Below are positions 14,689-21,906 of a DNA stretch of 28,321 bases, piece after piece. The position numbers were made by a program, and so were the translations under genes. Positions within the stretch are counted from its first letter, which is position 1, and every line of letters begins with the position of its first letter. Source of the DNA: CAZAKZ01 sp964485695 (GTDB taxonomy: Bacteria; Planctomycetota; JAFGQW01); assembly GCA_964485695.1 (NCBI GenBank), contig CAZAKZ010000069.1, positions 1-28,321 on the forward strand, given 5' to 3'. The notes beneath the pieces are model-generated. The model was not told the DNA's origin. It searched no databases and saw nothing but the letters and a program-made list of their open reading frames with translations.

Positions 14689-16122
14689 ATGGTAATGGGA
14701 AGCTTGCGACAGTCCACCGAGGTGGTGGTCATCGGCGCCGGGCCCGGTGGCTACGTGGCCGCGCTCAGGGCCGCCGATCTGGGTAAAGACGTGATCCTCG
14801 TGGAGCGCCGCGAGCGGCGCGGAGGCGTCTGCCTCCTCGAGGGATGCATCCCGTCCAAGGCGCTTATCCATGCCGTGAATGTGATGGAGGAGGTCCGGTC
14901 CGCGAAGAAGATGGGCATCACCGTCAAGGACCTCGAACTGGATCGCGAGCAGCTCCTGAAGTGGAAGGAGTCGGTGGTGAGCAGCCTCTCACGAGGCATC
15001 GACGGTCTGCTGGAGAAGCGGGGTGTCGAGGTGGTGAGGGGAACTGCACGATTCGAGACCTCGCAGAGCCTCGCCCTGGAAGGGTCCGAGACCTCGGCCA
15101 TCGATTTCCAGCACTGCATCATCGCTACCGGATCCCGGCCGGTCCATCTTCCTTTCACGGAGGGCAAGGGCATCTGGACCTCCACCGAGGCGCTGCAAGT
15201 TCCTTCGGTGCCCGATCGCCTCCTGGTCATCGGCGCCGGGGCCATCGGCCTCGAGCTGGGACAGGTCTACGCCGGCCTGGGCTCGAAGGTGGTGTGCGTG
15301 GAGGCCCTGGAGTCCATCCTGCCCGGTGCGGATCCGGATCTGGCTGAAGTGGTGGAGAAATCCTGCCGGAAGCGATTCGAGGCCCTGTTCCTCGAGTCGA
15401 AGATGACCGCCCTCGAGGGTGATCCCGGCAGCGGATACAAGGCTACCCTCGAGAAGAAGGGGGGCGCGACGGCCGTCGAGACCTTCGATCAGGTCCTGAT
15501 CGCGGTGGGAAGAGCGCCCGCCACGGAGGATCTCGGCCTGGAGAATACCCGGGTGGCGAAGGACACCCAAGGCTTCATCGAGACCGACGAGACGTGCCGC
15601 ACAGCGGACCCGGCCATATTCGCCATCGGGGACGTGACCCGTGGGCCGCAACTCGCCCACAAGGCCAGCCGCGAGGCCAAGGTGGCGGCCGAGGTCATCG
15701 CCGGCCGCAAGGCCGCCTTCGATAACCGCGCCATTCCAGGCGTGGTCTACACCGATCCCGAGGTTGCCTGGACGGGCTTGACCGAACAGGAGGCCGCCGA
15801 CCAGGGCCGCGAGGTGAAGACGGGTGTCTTTCCCCTGACCGCCCTCGGCCGGGCCAGGACTCTTGGCCGCACCGACGGCAAGGTCAAGGTCATCGCCGAG
15901 GTCGGATCGGATCTCGTCCTGGGCGTGGGCATCGTGGGCCCCTCGGCCTCAGACCTCATCGCCGAGGGCACCCTGGCGGTGGAGATGGGGGCCACTCTCG
16001 AGGACCTCATGATCACCATCCACCCCCACCCGACCCTGTCGGAGGCGGTCATGGAAGCGGCCGAAGTGGCCGCCGATGTTTGCGTCCACCTTCCACGACC
16101 AGCCGGAACCGTTCGAAAATGA
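14689..16122 (+). CDS. lpdA: Dihydrolipoamide dehydrogenase E3
   Basis: This flavoprotein reoxidises dihydrolipoamide on E2 and reduces NAD+, 477 residues. The FAD fold is VVVIGAGPGGYVAALRA (residues 12-28). The redox-active disulfide is Cys48-Cys53 in GGVCLLEGCIPSK. The NAD-binding fold is LLVIGAGAIGLELGQVYAGL. The catalytic His447-Glu452 dyad is in HPHPTLSE near the C-terminus. It follows E2 by 19 bases. No second E3 gene accompanies the 2-oxoglutarate dehydrogenase genes further along, so this one may serve both complexes. Its stop overlaps the start of the lipoate ligase (ATGA, 16119-16122), which indicates coupling of E3 and ligase expression. Confidence 0.94.
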   Translation: MVMGSLRQSTEVVVIGAGPGGYVAALRAADLGKDVILVERRERRGGVCLLEGCIPSKALIHAVNVMEEVRSAKKMGITVKDLELDREQLLKWKESVVSSLSRGIDGLLEKRGVEVVRGTARFETSQSLALEGSETSAIDFQHCIIATGSRPVHLPFTEGKGIWTSTEALQVPSVPDRLLVIGAGAIGLELGQVYAGLGSKVVCVEALESILPGADPDLAEVVEKSCRKRFEALFLESKMTALEGDPGSGYKATLEKKGGATAVETFDQVLIAVGRAPATEDLGLENTRVAKDTQGFIETDETCRTADPAIFAIGDVTRGPQLAHKASREAKVAAEVIAGRKAAFDNRAIPGVVYTDPEVAWTGLTEQEAADQGREVKTGVFPLTALGRARTLGRTDGKVKVIAEVGSDLVLGVGIVGPSASDLIAEGTLAVEMGATLEDLMITIHPHPTLSEAVMEAAEVAADVCVHLPRPAGTVRK

Positions 16123-16748
16123 ACGGCATGGACGCGTACGACCTCGACGACACCATGGTCGAGGCGACCCGCGCCGATGGAAAGCCCAGGCTCAAGATCT
16201 ACCCTTACGACAAGGTGGCCGTGGTCCTCGGTCGCGGAAGCGATGCCGAGGCCGAGGTACACATGGATGCGGTTCAGGCCCACGGCGTCCCCGTTTATCG
16301 CCGGACGGGGGGCGGCTGTTCCGTGGTCCTGGATCCGGGAAACGTCATCGTGTCCCTGGCCCTGCCCGCGACCGGTTTCGGCCGCAACAACGCCTACTTC
16401 GACGCCATCACGCAGTGGCTGATCCAGGGCTTGGAGCGCATCGGCGTCCACGGAGTGGCCCGCGACGGTGTCTCAGACCTGGTGCTTGGAAATAGAAAGG
16501 TGTCGGGGTCCTGCATCCGCCGCTTCAAAGACTATCTCTACTTCTCGGCGACCTTGCTGGTCCGACCCGACATCGACGCAGTGGCACGCTACCTGAAGCA
16601 TCCGCCCCGTGAGCCGAAACACAGGGGAGGTCGAGATCACACCGATTTCATGGGCTCTCTTGAGGGATTCCCGGCCACCGCGGACACCGGGACATTCGTG
16701 AAGTCACTGAACGAAGTCCTTCGGGTCGAGGACATTCGATTGCCCTGA
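16119..16748 (+). CDS. Lipoate-protein ligase A family protein
   Basis: This 209-residue protein has the BPL/LplA/LipB catalytic fold. Key motifs are RRTGGGCSVVLDPGNVIVSL (residues 61-80) and NRKVSGSC, with Lys127 as the expected acyl-adenylate-contacting lysine. It would attach lipoate or octanoate to the E2 lysines encoded nearby. It has no C-terminal accessory domain and a short N-terminus compared with LplA of about 330 residues, so it may act as an octanoyl/lipoyl transferase, need a separate partner, or use only pre-activated lipoyl groups. The ATG at 16119 overlaps the E3 stop; another ATG is at 16128. Its place at the end of the PDH operon supports a role in maturing PDH. Confidence 0.85.
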   Translation: MNGMDAYDLDDTMVEATRADGKPRLKIYPYDKVAVVLGRGSDAEAEVHMDAVQAHGVPVYRRTGGGCSVVLDPGNVIVSLALPATGFGRNNAYFDAITQWLIQGLERIGVHGVARDGVSDLVLGNRKVSGSCIRRFKDYLYFSATLLVRPDIDAVARYLKHPPREPKHRGGRDHTDFMGSLEGFPATADTGTFVKSLNEVLRVEDIRLP

Positions 16749-16767
16749 GGGTGGTCCTGCAACACCC
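16749..16767. terminator. Small hairpin between convergent genes
   Basis: GGGTG at 16749-16753 pairs with CACCC at 16763-16767 around a nine-base loop, in the 22-bp gap between the ligase stop and the minus-strand gene stop. The stem is short and there is no T-tract, so it is only a weak candidate for a shared terminator. Confidence 0.25.
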
Positions 16768-16770
16768 CGG

Positions 16771-17688
16771 TTAAAAGAGGGTGACGGGTAAACCGTTGGA
16801 AACGGTGCCGACGCCGCCGGGTTTGGTCGCGTCGAGAACCACGAAGGCGTGGTGAACCGTCAGGCCCTTGAGCCCGGGATCGCTCGGAACGGCCAGCGTG
16901 GCGGTCGCCCTCCCCGTAGCGTTCAGTATCCCCTGGTAATTCTGGAATAGGGTAGGCACCAGGTTGTTGATCGACAGAATGAGCAGGAAGTCCACACCGA
17001 GGGGCACCGTCTTCCCCCCCACCGGAAATCCAGTGTCGCTGAGGCTGGCTCCCATGACGTAGGCCTTGTTCCCGTCCGCGGCGGAATCCAGATCGAGCCT
17101 CACATTGACGCCGACGACCGGAACGGTCTTCATGGTCAGGTTCACATTGCCCGGAGTCATGGCCAGCTTCGTGGCGTAAACCAGATCGCCCTTGTCCCGC
17201 CTCCCGTTTCCGTTCGCGTCGTTGCCAGCGGCGTAAAAGGTGAAATTCACGGCTTGGGCCGGGGTGGTGAAGTAGGACTTCCAGGAGGACTGCATGTTGC
17301 CGCCCCTAGCATGTCCGATGTGGTCGGAAATGACGCGGGACACGTTGAAGTCTGGAGAAGTCCAGGCGTTGGCCACGATGGAGCCATGGGTCGTTCCGGT
17401 ATAGGCGGCCATCTGGTACCCGTTGCGGGCGTGCTGCAATTTGCCCTCGAGCGAGATGGTCACCGGGATCACGGACCCAGGTGCATAGGTGGTGAGGGGC
17501 GTCTTGATCTTCAGGCTTCCCGGTCCGGAGTTGAGCTGGCTGGAATGACAGGCCGTGCAGGTTCGCCCGTTCACGGCCGGGGCACCCGTATGGCCGGAGA
17601 CGGCCCCACCGAGATTGGCCACCGCGATCAGCGGCGAGAGGAGGACCCCCATCAACACCAGCGTCGTTATTACCATCTTCATCCGCAT
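16771..17688 (-). CDS. Exported choice-of-anchor-V-like protein with one CxxCH
   Basis: This 305-residue exported protein has a signal peptide of about 24 residues (hydrophobic ITTLVLMGVLLSPLIAVA). The mature N-terminus, SGHTGAPAVNGRTCTACHSS, recalls choice-of-anchor-V/Reeler-like proteins, which begin with a TGAP...C..CH segment. CTACH (Cys44, Cys47, His48) could bind a single c-type heme, but the family carries this motif without proven heme. A DxNxNGxxDxGD stretch (NDANGNGRRDKGD) looks like a calcium-binding loop. The last 110 residues resemble the C-termini of the two exported proteins at the right end of the window. It converges on the ligase gene and is divergent from the sigma-54 regulator. 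Function unknown; cell-surface or periplasmic location is likely. Confidence 0.75.
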   Translation of the reverse strand: MRMKMVITTLVLMGVLLSPLIAVANLGGAVSGHTGAPAVNGRTCTACHSSQLNSGPGSLKIKTPLTTYAPGSVIPVTISLEGKLQHARNGYQMAAYTGTTHGSIVANAWTSPDFNVSRVISDHIGHARGGNMQSSWKSYFTTPAQAVNFTFYAAGNDANGNGRRDKGDLVYATKLAMTPGNVNLTMKTVPVVGVNVRLDLDSAADGNKAYVMGASLSDTGFPVGGKTVPLGVDFLLILSINNLVPTLFQNYQGILNATGRATATLAVPSDPGLKGLTVHHAFVVLDATKPGGVGTVSNGLPVTLF

Positions 17689-18044
17689 GTGAAAAATCTC
17701 CAGTTCTGGTGGTTTGGACGGCCGGTATTCACGTTATAAGATAAATTACGCCCATCCTGACAAGCTTTTCCCTGTCCAGTCCTGTTCCGAGGACAGCCTC
17801 GATCCGGACGCCCCGCTCCTGATCAAGTCCGTTTACCAGCCTCCCTCCCCGGGCCCGGAATTCCAGGTCAGAACAATGAAAAACTCATTAATTACGTAAA
17901 TATTTAGAAATACGTGATTTAATATTAAAAGATACAATATCTACATAATTTGCTATTACACTATAAATTGCTTTTATATAATTATTTATGTCATTTAAGT
18001 AAATAACCACGATATGACGACATTTCGTTTCATCACGAAATTTC
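17689..18044. promoter_or_regulatory. AT-rich divergent regulatory spacer
   Basis: This 356-bp gap separates the minus-strand exported protein from the plus-strand sigma-54 regulator. Bases 17877-18012 are strikingly AT-rich compared with the GC-rich genes around them. Small dyads lie within it: TTACGTAA (17892-17899) and AGATA-CAA-TATCT (17930-17942). Several TATAAT-like hexamers occur, but no single sigma-70 promoter stands out, and I found no well-spaced sigma-54 -24/-12 element. A short open frame at 17714-17899 has no recognisable product and is not called. Confidence 0.55.
18022..18041. promoter_or_regulatory. Perfect 20-bp dyad before the sigma-54 regulator gene
   Basis: ATTTCGT (18022-18028) and ACGAAAT (18035-18041) are perfect 7-bp inverted repeats with a six-base spacer, three bases before the ATG at 18045. 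This could be an operator for autoregulation. If so, translation may begin at a later ATG (18081 or 18120), since none of the starts has a convincing ribosome site except GGAG before 18120. Confidence 0.5.
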
Positions 18045-19697
18045 ATGGATTATCAACGATTTCAAGTTACCATATCCCTCATGAAGTTCCCCGTGGATTA
18101 CAAACCGGAGTTCGAGTCCATGAAGGCCCTCCTCCTGGAGATGGCGGAGGAGCGGTGCGTGGATTCCCTGCTGAAACGCATCGTCCAGCGTTTCGCAACG
18201 CGCCCGCACGTGGCTCTCGCGCGCATCTGGCTCCGGAAGCCGGGCGACATCTGTTCCAGGTGCCGGATGAAGGAGGAGTGCTCAGACCGGACTGCATGCA
18301 TGCATCTGGTCGCCAGCGCCGGCAATCCCCTCGAGAAAGACGCGGACTGGAGCCGCCTCGACGGCGATTTCAGCCGCTTTCCCATCGGGGTCAGAAAAGT
18401 CGGCGAGATCGCGGCCTCAGGGAAACCCGAGGAAGTGCTCGACCTGAATCGAAATGGAGAATGGCTGTCCAGGCGGGACTGGGTCCGGCAGGAGGAGATC
18501 CGGAGCTTCGTTGGCCAGCCTCTGTTGCACAGAGGCGACGTACTCGGAGTGGTGAGCGTTTTCATGCGGATCAAACCTCTGGAGGAAGGCACCTTCTGGA
18601 TGCGCATGATCGCCGATCACGCCGCCATCTCCATTGCCAACGCTCGGGCCTTCGGGGAGATCGACCGGCTCAAGAAGCAGCTCGAGATGGAAAACACGTA
18701 TCTACGCGAGGCGTTCGAGAGAGCCGGAGCCTACGGTGACATCCTGGGCCGAAGCCCCGCCCTGAAAAATGTCATCGACCAGATCGAACTGGTTGCTCCG
18801 ACCGATGCAAACGTCCTCATCTTCGGAGAACCCGGAGCGGGCAAGGAGCTGGTCGCCCGGGAGATCCACCAGCGGAGTCATCGCGAGCACAGGGCCTTCG
18901 TGAAAGTGAACTGCGCCACCATTCCCCGCGATCTCTACGAGGATGAGCTCTTCGGCCACGTGAAGGGGGCCTTCTCCGGAGCAGCCGAGGATCGGGCGGG
19001 CCGGTTCCAGCTGGCTGACGGCGGAACATTGCTCCTCGACGAGGTGGGAGAAATACCCCTGGAACTCCAACCGAAGATACTTCGGGTCCTGCATGACAAA
19101 CAATACCACCGGGTCGGTGAGGAAACTCCCCGAAAGGTGGATGTGCGCATCATCGCGGCCTCCAGCCGGAATCTCAAGGCCGACGTGGAGTCCGGGCGAT
19201 ACCGCCAGGACCTCTACTACCACCTCAACGTCTTTCCCATCGAGGTGGTCCCGCTGAGGCAGAGACCCGAGGACATCGGGCTCCTGGCCTCGCACTTCCT
19301 GAAGATGACCACGAAGAACATGAACGTTCCCTCCATGAGGCTGTCCCAGGCCAACGTCCTGGAACTACAGCACTACGACTGGCCCGGCAACGTGAAGGAG
19401 CTGCAAAACGTCATCGAACGTGCAGTCATCACCGCCCGGAACGGTCGACTCGAGTTCGACCTGCCCACGAAGGCAGAAGTTGCTGCCCCGCGATCCAGGA
19501 AGAAGGGACTGCCGCATGGAGAAGCGGTCCTGGATGCGGAAATCAGAGAACTCGAGCGAGAGAACATCCTCCTGGCCCTCGACCAGGCCGGGGGGAAGAT
19601 CTATGGACCCGGCGGCGCCGCGGACATCCTCGGTTTGAAGCCGACCACCCTCGCTTCACGCATCAAGAAGCTGATGATCAAGAAGCCGCCCTCTTGA
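18045..19697 (+). CDS. Sigma-54-dependent activator with cysteine-bearing GAF domain
   Basis: This is an enhancer-binding protein of 550 residues: GAF sensor (about 25-205), short coiled linker (205-225), AAA+ domain (about 230-460) and Fis-type DNA-binding helix-turn-helix (about 500-548). Walker A is GEPGAGKE (261-268) and Walker B is LLLDE (329-333). The sigma-54 contact loop reads GAFSGA (308-313), not the canonical GAFTGA. In the arginine-finger segment YRQDLYYHLNVF the first Arg is kept (387), but the second position is His393. The GAF domain holds Cys70, Cys73, Cys79 and Cys85 in C-x2-C-x5-C-x5-C spacing, a possible metal or Fe-S site. The start is uncertain (18045, 18081 or 18120). 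It lies 250 bp upstream of an ECF sigma gene; targets unknown. Confidence 0.9.
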   Translation: MDYQRFQVTISLMKFPVDYKPEFESMKALLLEMAEERCVDSLLKRIVQRFATRPHVALARIWLRKPGDICSRCRMKEECSDRTACMHLVASAGNPLEKDADWSRLDGDFSRFPIGVRKVGEIAASGKPEEVLDLNRNGEWLSRRDWVRQEEIRSFVGQPLLHRGDVLGVVSVFMRIKPLEEGTFWMRMIADHAAISIANARAFGEIDRLKKQLEMENTYLREAFERAGAYGDILGRSPALKNVIDQIELVAPTDANVLIFGEPGAGKELVAREIHQRSHREHRAFVKVNCATIPRDLYEDELFGHVKGAFSGAAEDRAGRFQLADGGTLLLDEVGEIPLELQPKILRVLHDKQYHRVGEETPRKVDVRIIAASSRNLKADVESGRYRQDLYYHLNVFPIEVVPLRQRPEDIGLLASHFLKMTTKNMNVPSMRLSQANVLELQHYDWPGNVKELQNVIERAVITARNGRLEFDLPTKAEVAAPRSRKKGLPHGEAVLDAEIRELERENILLALDQAGGKIYGPGGAADILGLKPTTLASRIKKLMIKKPPS

Positions 19698-19774
19698 GGG
19701 ATGGCATCTCATGCACCGGAAGGTGTGAAAATAGACCTATGTTTTGTTCTTTTAAACAGGATCAAATGAGTACT

Positions 19775-19794
19775 GATTTTCGTAGGACGAAATC
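19775..19794. promoter_or_regulatory. Second ATTT(T)CGT/ACGAAAT dyad
   Basis: GATTTTCGT-AGG-ACGAAATC repeats the half-sites of the dyad at 18022-18041, with one extra T in the left arm and a shorter spacer. It lies about 155 bases before the ECF sigma start. If the two are sites for one regulator, it would link both genes. The differing spacing weakens this. Confidence 0.3.
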
Positions 19795-19883
19795 GCGAGA
19801 CCGATCGATTTCCCCTGGCACCGGTCTGAAATCCGGGGAAAAAGCCGGAAAATCCATAGAAGGTAGCCAGAGCCGGCACGGAA

Positions 19884-19900
19884 CCGGGGCCCGGCCCCGG
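19884..19900. other. GC-only hairpin in the leader of the ECF sigma gene
   Basis: CCGGGGC (19884-19890) and GCCCCGG (19894-19900) form a perfect 7-bp stem with a three-base loop, 47 bases upstream of the ECF sigma start. There is no T-tract after it. It may be a leader structure or a poor terminator for the sigma-54 regulator gene. Confidence 0.3.
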
Positions 19901-19947
19901 CCACCTGTCGCCCGAGCTCCTGAAATATCAAATACGATTGAATAATT

Positions 19948-20544
19948 ATGACTGACTCAGTTACGGGAAAGCCGTCCGTTGGCGTTGCTACTATGAGTGC
20001 AGACCAGAGCCTGGAAGACAGGATTCTGGTGGCCGGATGCCGCAAGGGTGACCCGGACAGCCTGAAGAAGCTCATGGAGATCTACGGCAGCCGGATCGTG
20101 TCCCTGCTCAGAAACATCGTTAGTGATCCGCAAACTGCGGAGGCCCTGGCTCAGGAGGCCTTCTTCAAGGCCTTCCGGAGCATGGACAAGTTCAAGGATG
20201 GGACGAACCTGAGGGTATGGCTTCTCACCATAAGCAAGAACACGGCCCTGGATCACCTGAGGAAGAAAAAACGTTCTCAGATCAAGGCGGTGGATCTTGC
20301 CGAAGTTCCCGAGCCCGTGGAATCGCGGGTGGGCCCCTCGGCCGAGCTCATGAAAAAAGAAGAAGGAATACGCGTTCGGGAGGCGCTGGAAGAACTGCCT
20401 TCGAGGGAACGCGATGTGGTCTCATTACGCGTCTTCGAGACCCTCACCTGGGACGCGATCAGCGAGGTTCTTGGAATCCCAGAAGCCACTGCCCGCGCAC
20501 GAATGAATCGAGCACTCCAACGACTGCGAACCGCCATGGGGTAG
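19948..20544 (+). CDS. ECF-type RNA polymerase sigma factor
   Basis: This 198-residue sigma-70-family factor contains only regions 2 and 4. Region 2 spans about 35-105 (LAQEAFFKAFRSMDKF, then LRVWLLTISKNTALDHLRKK). Region 4 spans about 140-196 (EALEELPSRERDVVSLRVFE, then LTWDAISEVLGIPEATARAR). It lacks regions 1.1 and 3, as is normal for extracytoplasmic-function factors. A second in-frame ATG at 19993 gives a more standard N-terminus, and neither start has a clear ribosome site. The next gene starts seven bases after its stop and encodes a membrane protein with a FecR-type domain, the expected sigma/anti-sigma arrangement. Which signal releases it is unknown. Confidence 0.92.
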   Translation: MTDSVTGKPSVGVATMSADQSLEDRILVAGCRKGDPDSLKKLMEIYGSRIVSLLRNIVSDPQTAEALAQEAFFKAFRSMDKFKDGTNLRVWLLTISKNTALDHLRKKKRSQIKAVDLAEVPEPVESRVGPSAELMKKEEGIRVREALEELPSRERDVVSLRVFETLTWDAISEVLGIPEATARARMNRALQRLRTAMG

Positions 20545-20551
20545 AAAAGGC

Positions 20552-21802
20552 ATGAAGAACGAAATCCTGGACGAGTCCAGGCTGTTAGACATCATAATCG
20601 AGAACCGCGTGGAGAAGGCCTGCAAGACCTTTGACTCCGAAGCCCGGACCCGCCTGGAAGAGATCCAGAAAATCCACGGCTATCTCATGGAAATCAAGGC
20701 CGAGGATGACCGCAACCAGACCGGACTGAGTGATGCGCAGATGGAAGCTGTCCTCGGCCGGGTCAAGCAGGAAGGAACGTCCACGAAAGCCGCTCTCTCC
20801 CGGAGAGGGGTGCTGCGGTACCTGAAGGGGAAACCCCTGTCGTGGGCGGCAGCCATTCTGATCCTGGCCGTCGTCGGCTGGGTCATCGTCGGTCCCGGGT
20901 TCGGCCGAAACGTGGTCTACGCCGCGGTATTCGGCGGCATCGATCTCTACCGCGACGGCAGCTCCATCAAACAGGTCTCTCACGAGCTGAAGATCATGCC
21001 CGGCGACACTCTGGTCTCCACCAGCGGCGGCATGATCGACATCGACCACGGCATTCTCCTCAAGATCGGGAGAAAGACACGCCTTGCCTGTTTGCAGCTC
21101 GCTCCACCGGAAATCACCCTGGACCTCAAGTCCGGCCTCCTCCGATACGAGCCCCTTCCTTCCGGGGCCGATCTGACCCTTTGGATACCGACCGCAAAGA
21201 TCATTGCCCGGGATGCAGTCTTCACCATCCAGGTCCTCAACCGCGGGGACGACCAGCTGGTAGTGGATCGCGGCGAGGTGGAGATCCGTGTTACAAAGGA
21301 CAAGAAGGACAAGGTGGCCCGGGTCACACCGAAAACCGGAGCCTTTTCCCTTGCCCGGTTCTGCCCGGCTCCCTCGTTCAAGGGCGAGATCGATCTTGAG
21401 CCGTGCTGTAAGTACAAGAAATCAGGCCGCCACAATCCCACGAAGAGACTTCCCGTTCAAAGGGATCTGGCGAAGGCCCTCGAGATGGCCAAGGCCGAGA
21501 GCTATCCCGTCATGGTCTCGAGGGAAGACGGCCCCTGCCTTTCCGCCTGCTTCAAGTGCTGCTGTTGCGTGGACTTCCATTCCAAACAGCGGGGGCTGTG
21601 CGGTATAGTCTGGTTGATCCTGGATCCCACCATGCATTCGGACACGCTCAAACGGTATAATCTGGAAAACGACCCGAACAGCCTCGTCATCCTGGACAGC
21701 GGGGGCACGGTGATCGACCGGGGGAAGGTCCAGAAAACCGGAAAGCCGTTCGATACCATCCTGAATTTCATAAATGCTGGAAAGAAAGCCTGCCGAAAGT
21801 AG
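20552..21802 (+). CDS. Anti-sigma/FecR-domain membrane protein with cysteine-rich thioredoxin-like tail
   Basis: This 416-residue protein probably controls the sigma factor encoded seven bases upstream. Residues 1-92 are cytoplasmic and helical, 97-115 form one membrane segment (WAAAILILAVVGWVIVGPGF), and 118-250 resemble a periplasmic FecR domain (GDTLVSTSGGMIDIDHG to DQLVVDRGEVEI). Residues 303-415 look thioredoxin-like: a helix and strand (LAKALEMAKAESYPVMVS), then a cysteine cluster with Cys329, 333, 336, 337, 338, 339 and 350, then a strand pair (SLVILDSGGTVIDRGKV) as in DUF255/thioredoxin folds. Cys285 and Cys286 are nearby. This cysteine content is unusual for an anti-sigma factor and suggests redox or metal sensing (inference). 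AAAAGG precedes the start. Confidence 0.75.
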   Translation: MKNEILDESRLLDIIIENRVEKACKTFDSEARTRLEEIQKIHGYLMEIKAEDDRNQTGLSDAQMEAVLGRVKQEGTSTKAALSRRGVLRYLKGKPLSWAAAILILAVVGWVIVGPGFGRNVVYAAVFGGIDLYRDGSSIKQVSHELKIMPGDTLVSTSGGMIDIDHGILLKIGRKTRLACLQLAPPEITLDLKSGLLRYEPLPSGADLTLWIPTAKIIARDAVFTIQVLNRGDDQLVVDRGEVEIRVTKDKKDKVARVTPKTGAFSLARFCPAPSFKGEIDLEPCCKYKKSGRHNPTKRLPVQRDLAKALEMAKAESYPVMVSREDGPCLSACFKCCCCVDFHSKQRGLCGIVWLILDPTMHSDTLKRYNLENDPNSLVILDSGGTVIDRGKVQKTGKPFDTILNFINAGKKACRK

Positions 21803-21831
21803 CCGGGAAGCAGTATCAAGCGAATGACATT

Positions 21832-21852
21832 ACCCGGGGGGTTACCCTGGGT
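21832..21852 (+). terminator. Hairpin between the anti-sigma gene and sucA
   Basis: ACCCGGG (21832-21838) pairs with CCTGGGT (21846-21852), seven base pairs including one G-T wobble, loop of seven. It lies 30 bases after the FecR-protein stop and about 55 bases before the E1 start. There is no T-tract, so intrinsic termination is uncertain. Confidence 0.35.
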
Positions 21853-21906
21853 TCATGAAATGGGTCAATTCTCGGATTGTCCTGATTGATTTGGGAGATT
21901 CAGGTT

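Noticed and set aside
17714..17899. Short plus-strand open frame in the AT-rich spacer
   Set aside because: No ribosome site, no family similarity, and it lies in the promoter region of the divergent exported protein.
19698..19947. Possible sigma-54 promoter (TGGCAT...ATGC) upstream of the ECF gene
   Set aside because: Spacing between the GG and GC elements is two bases short of the strict -24/-12 requirement.
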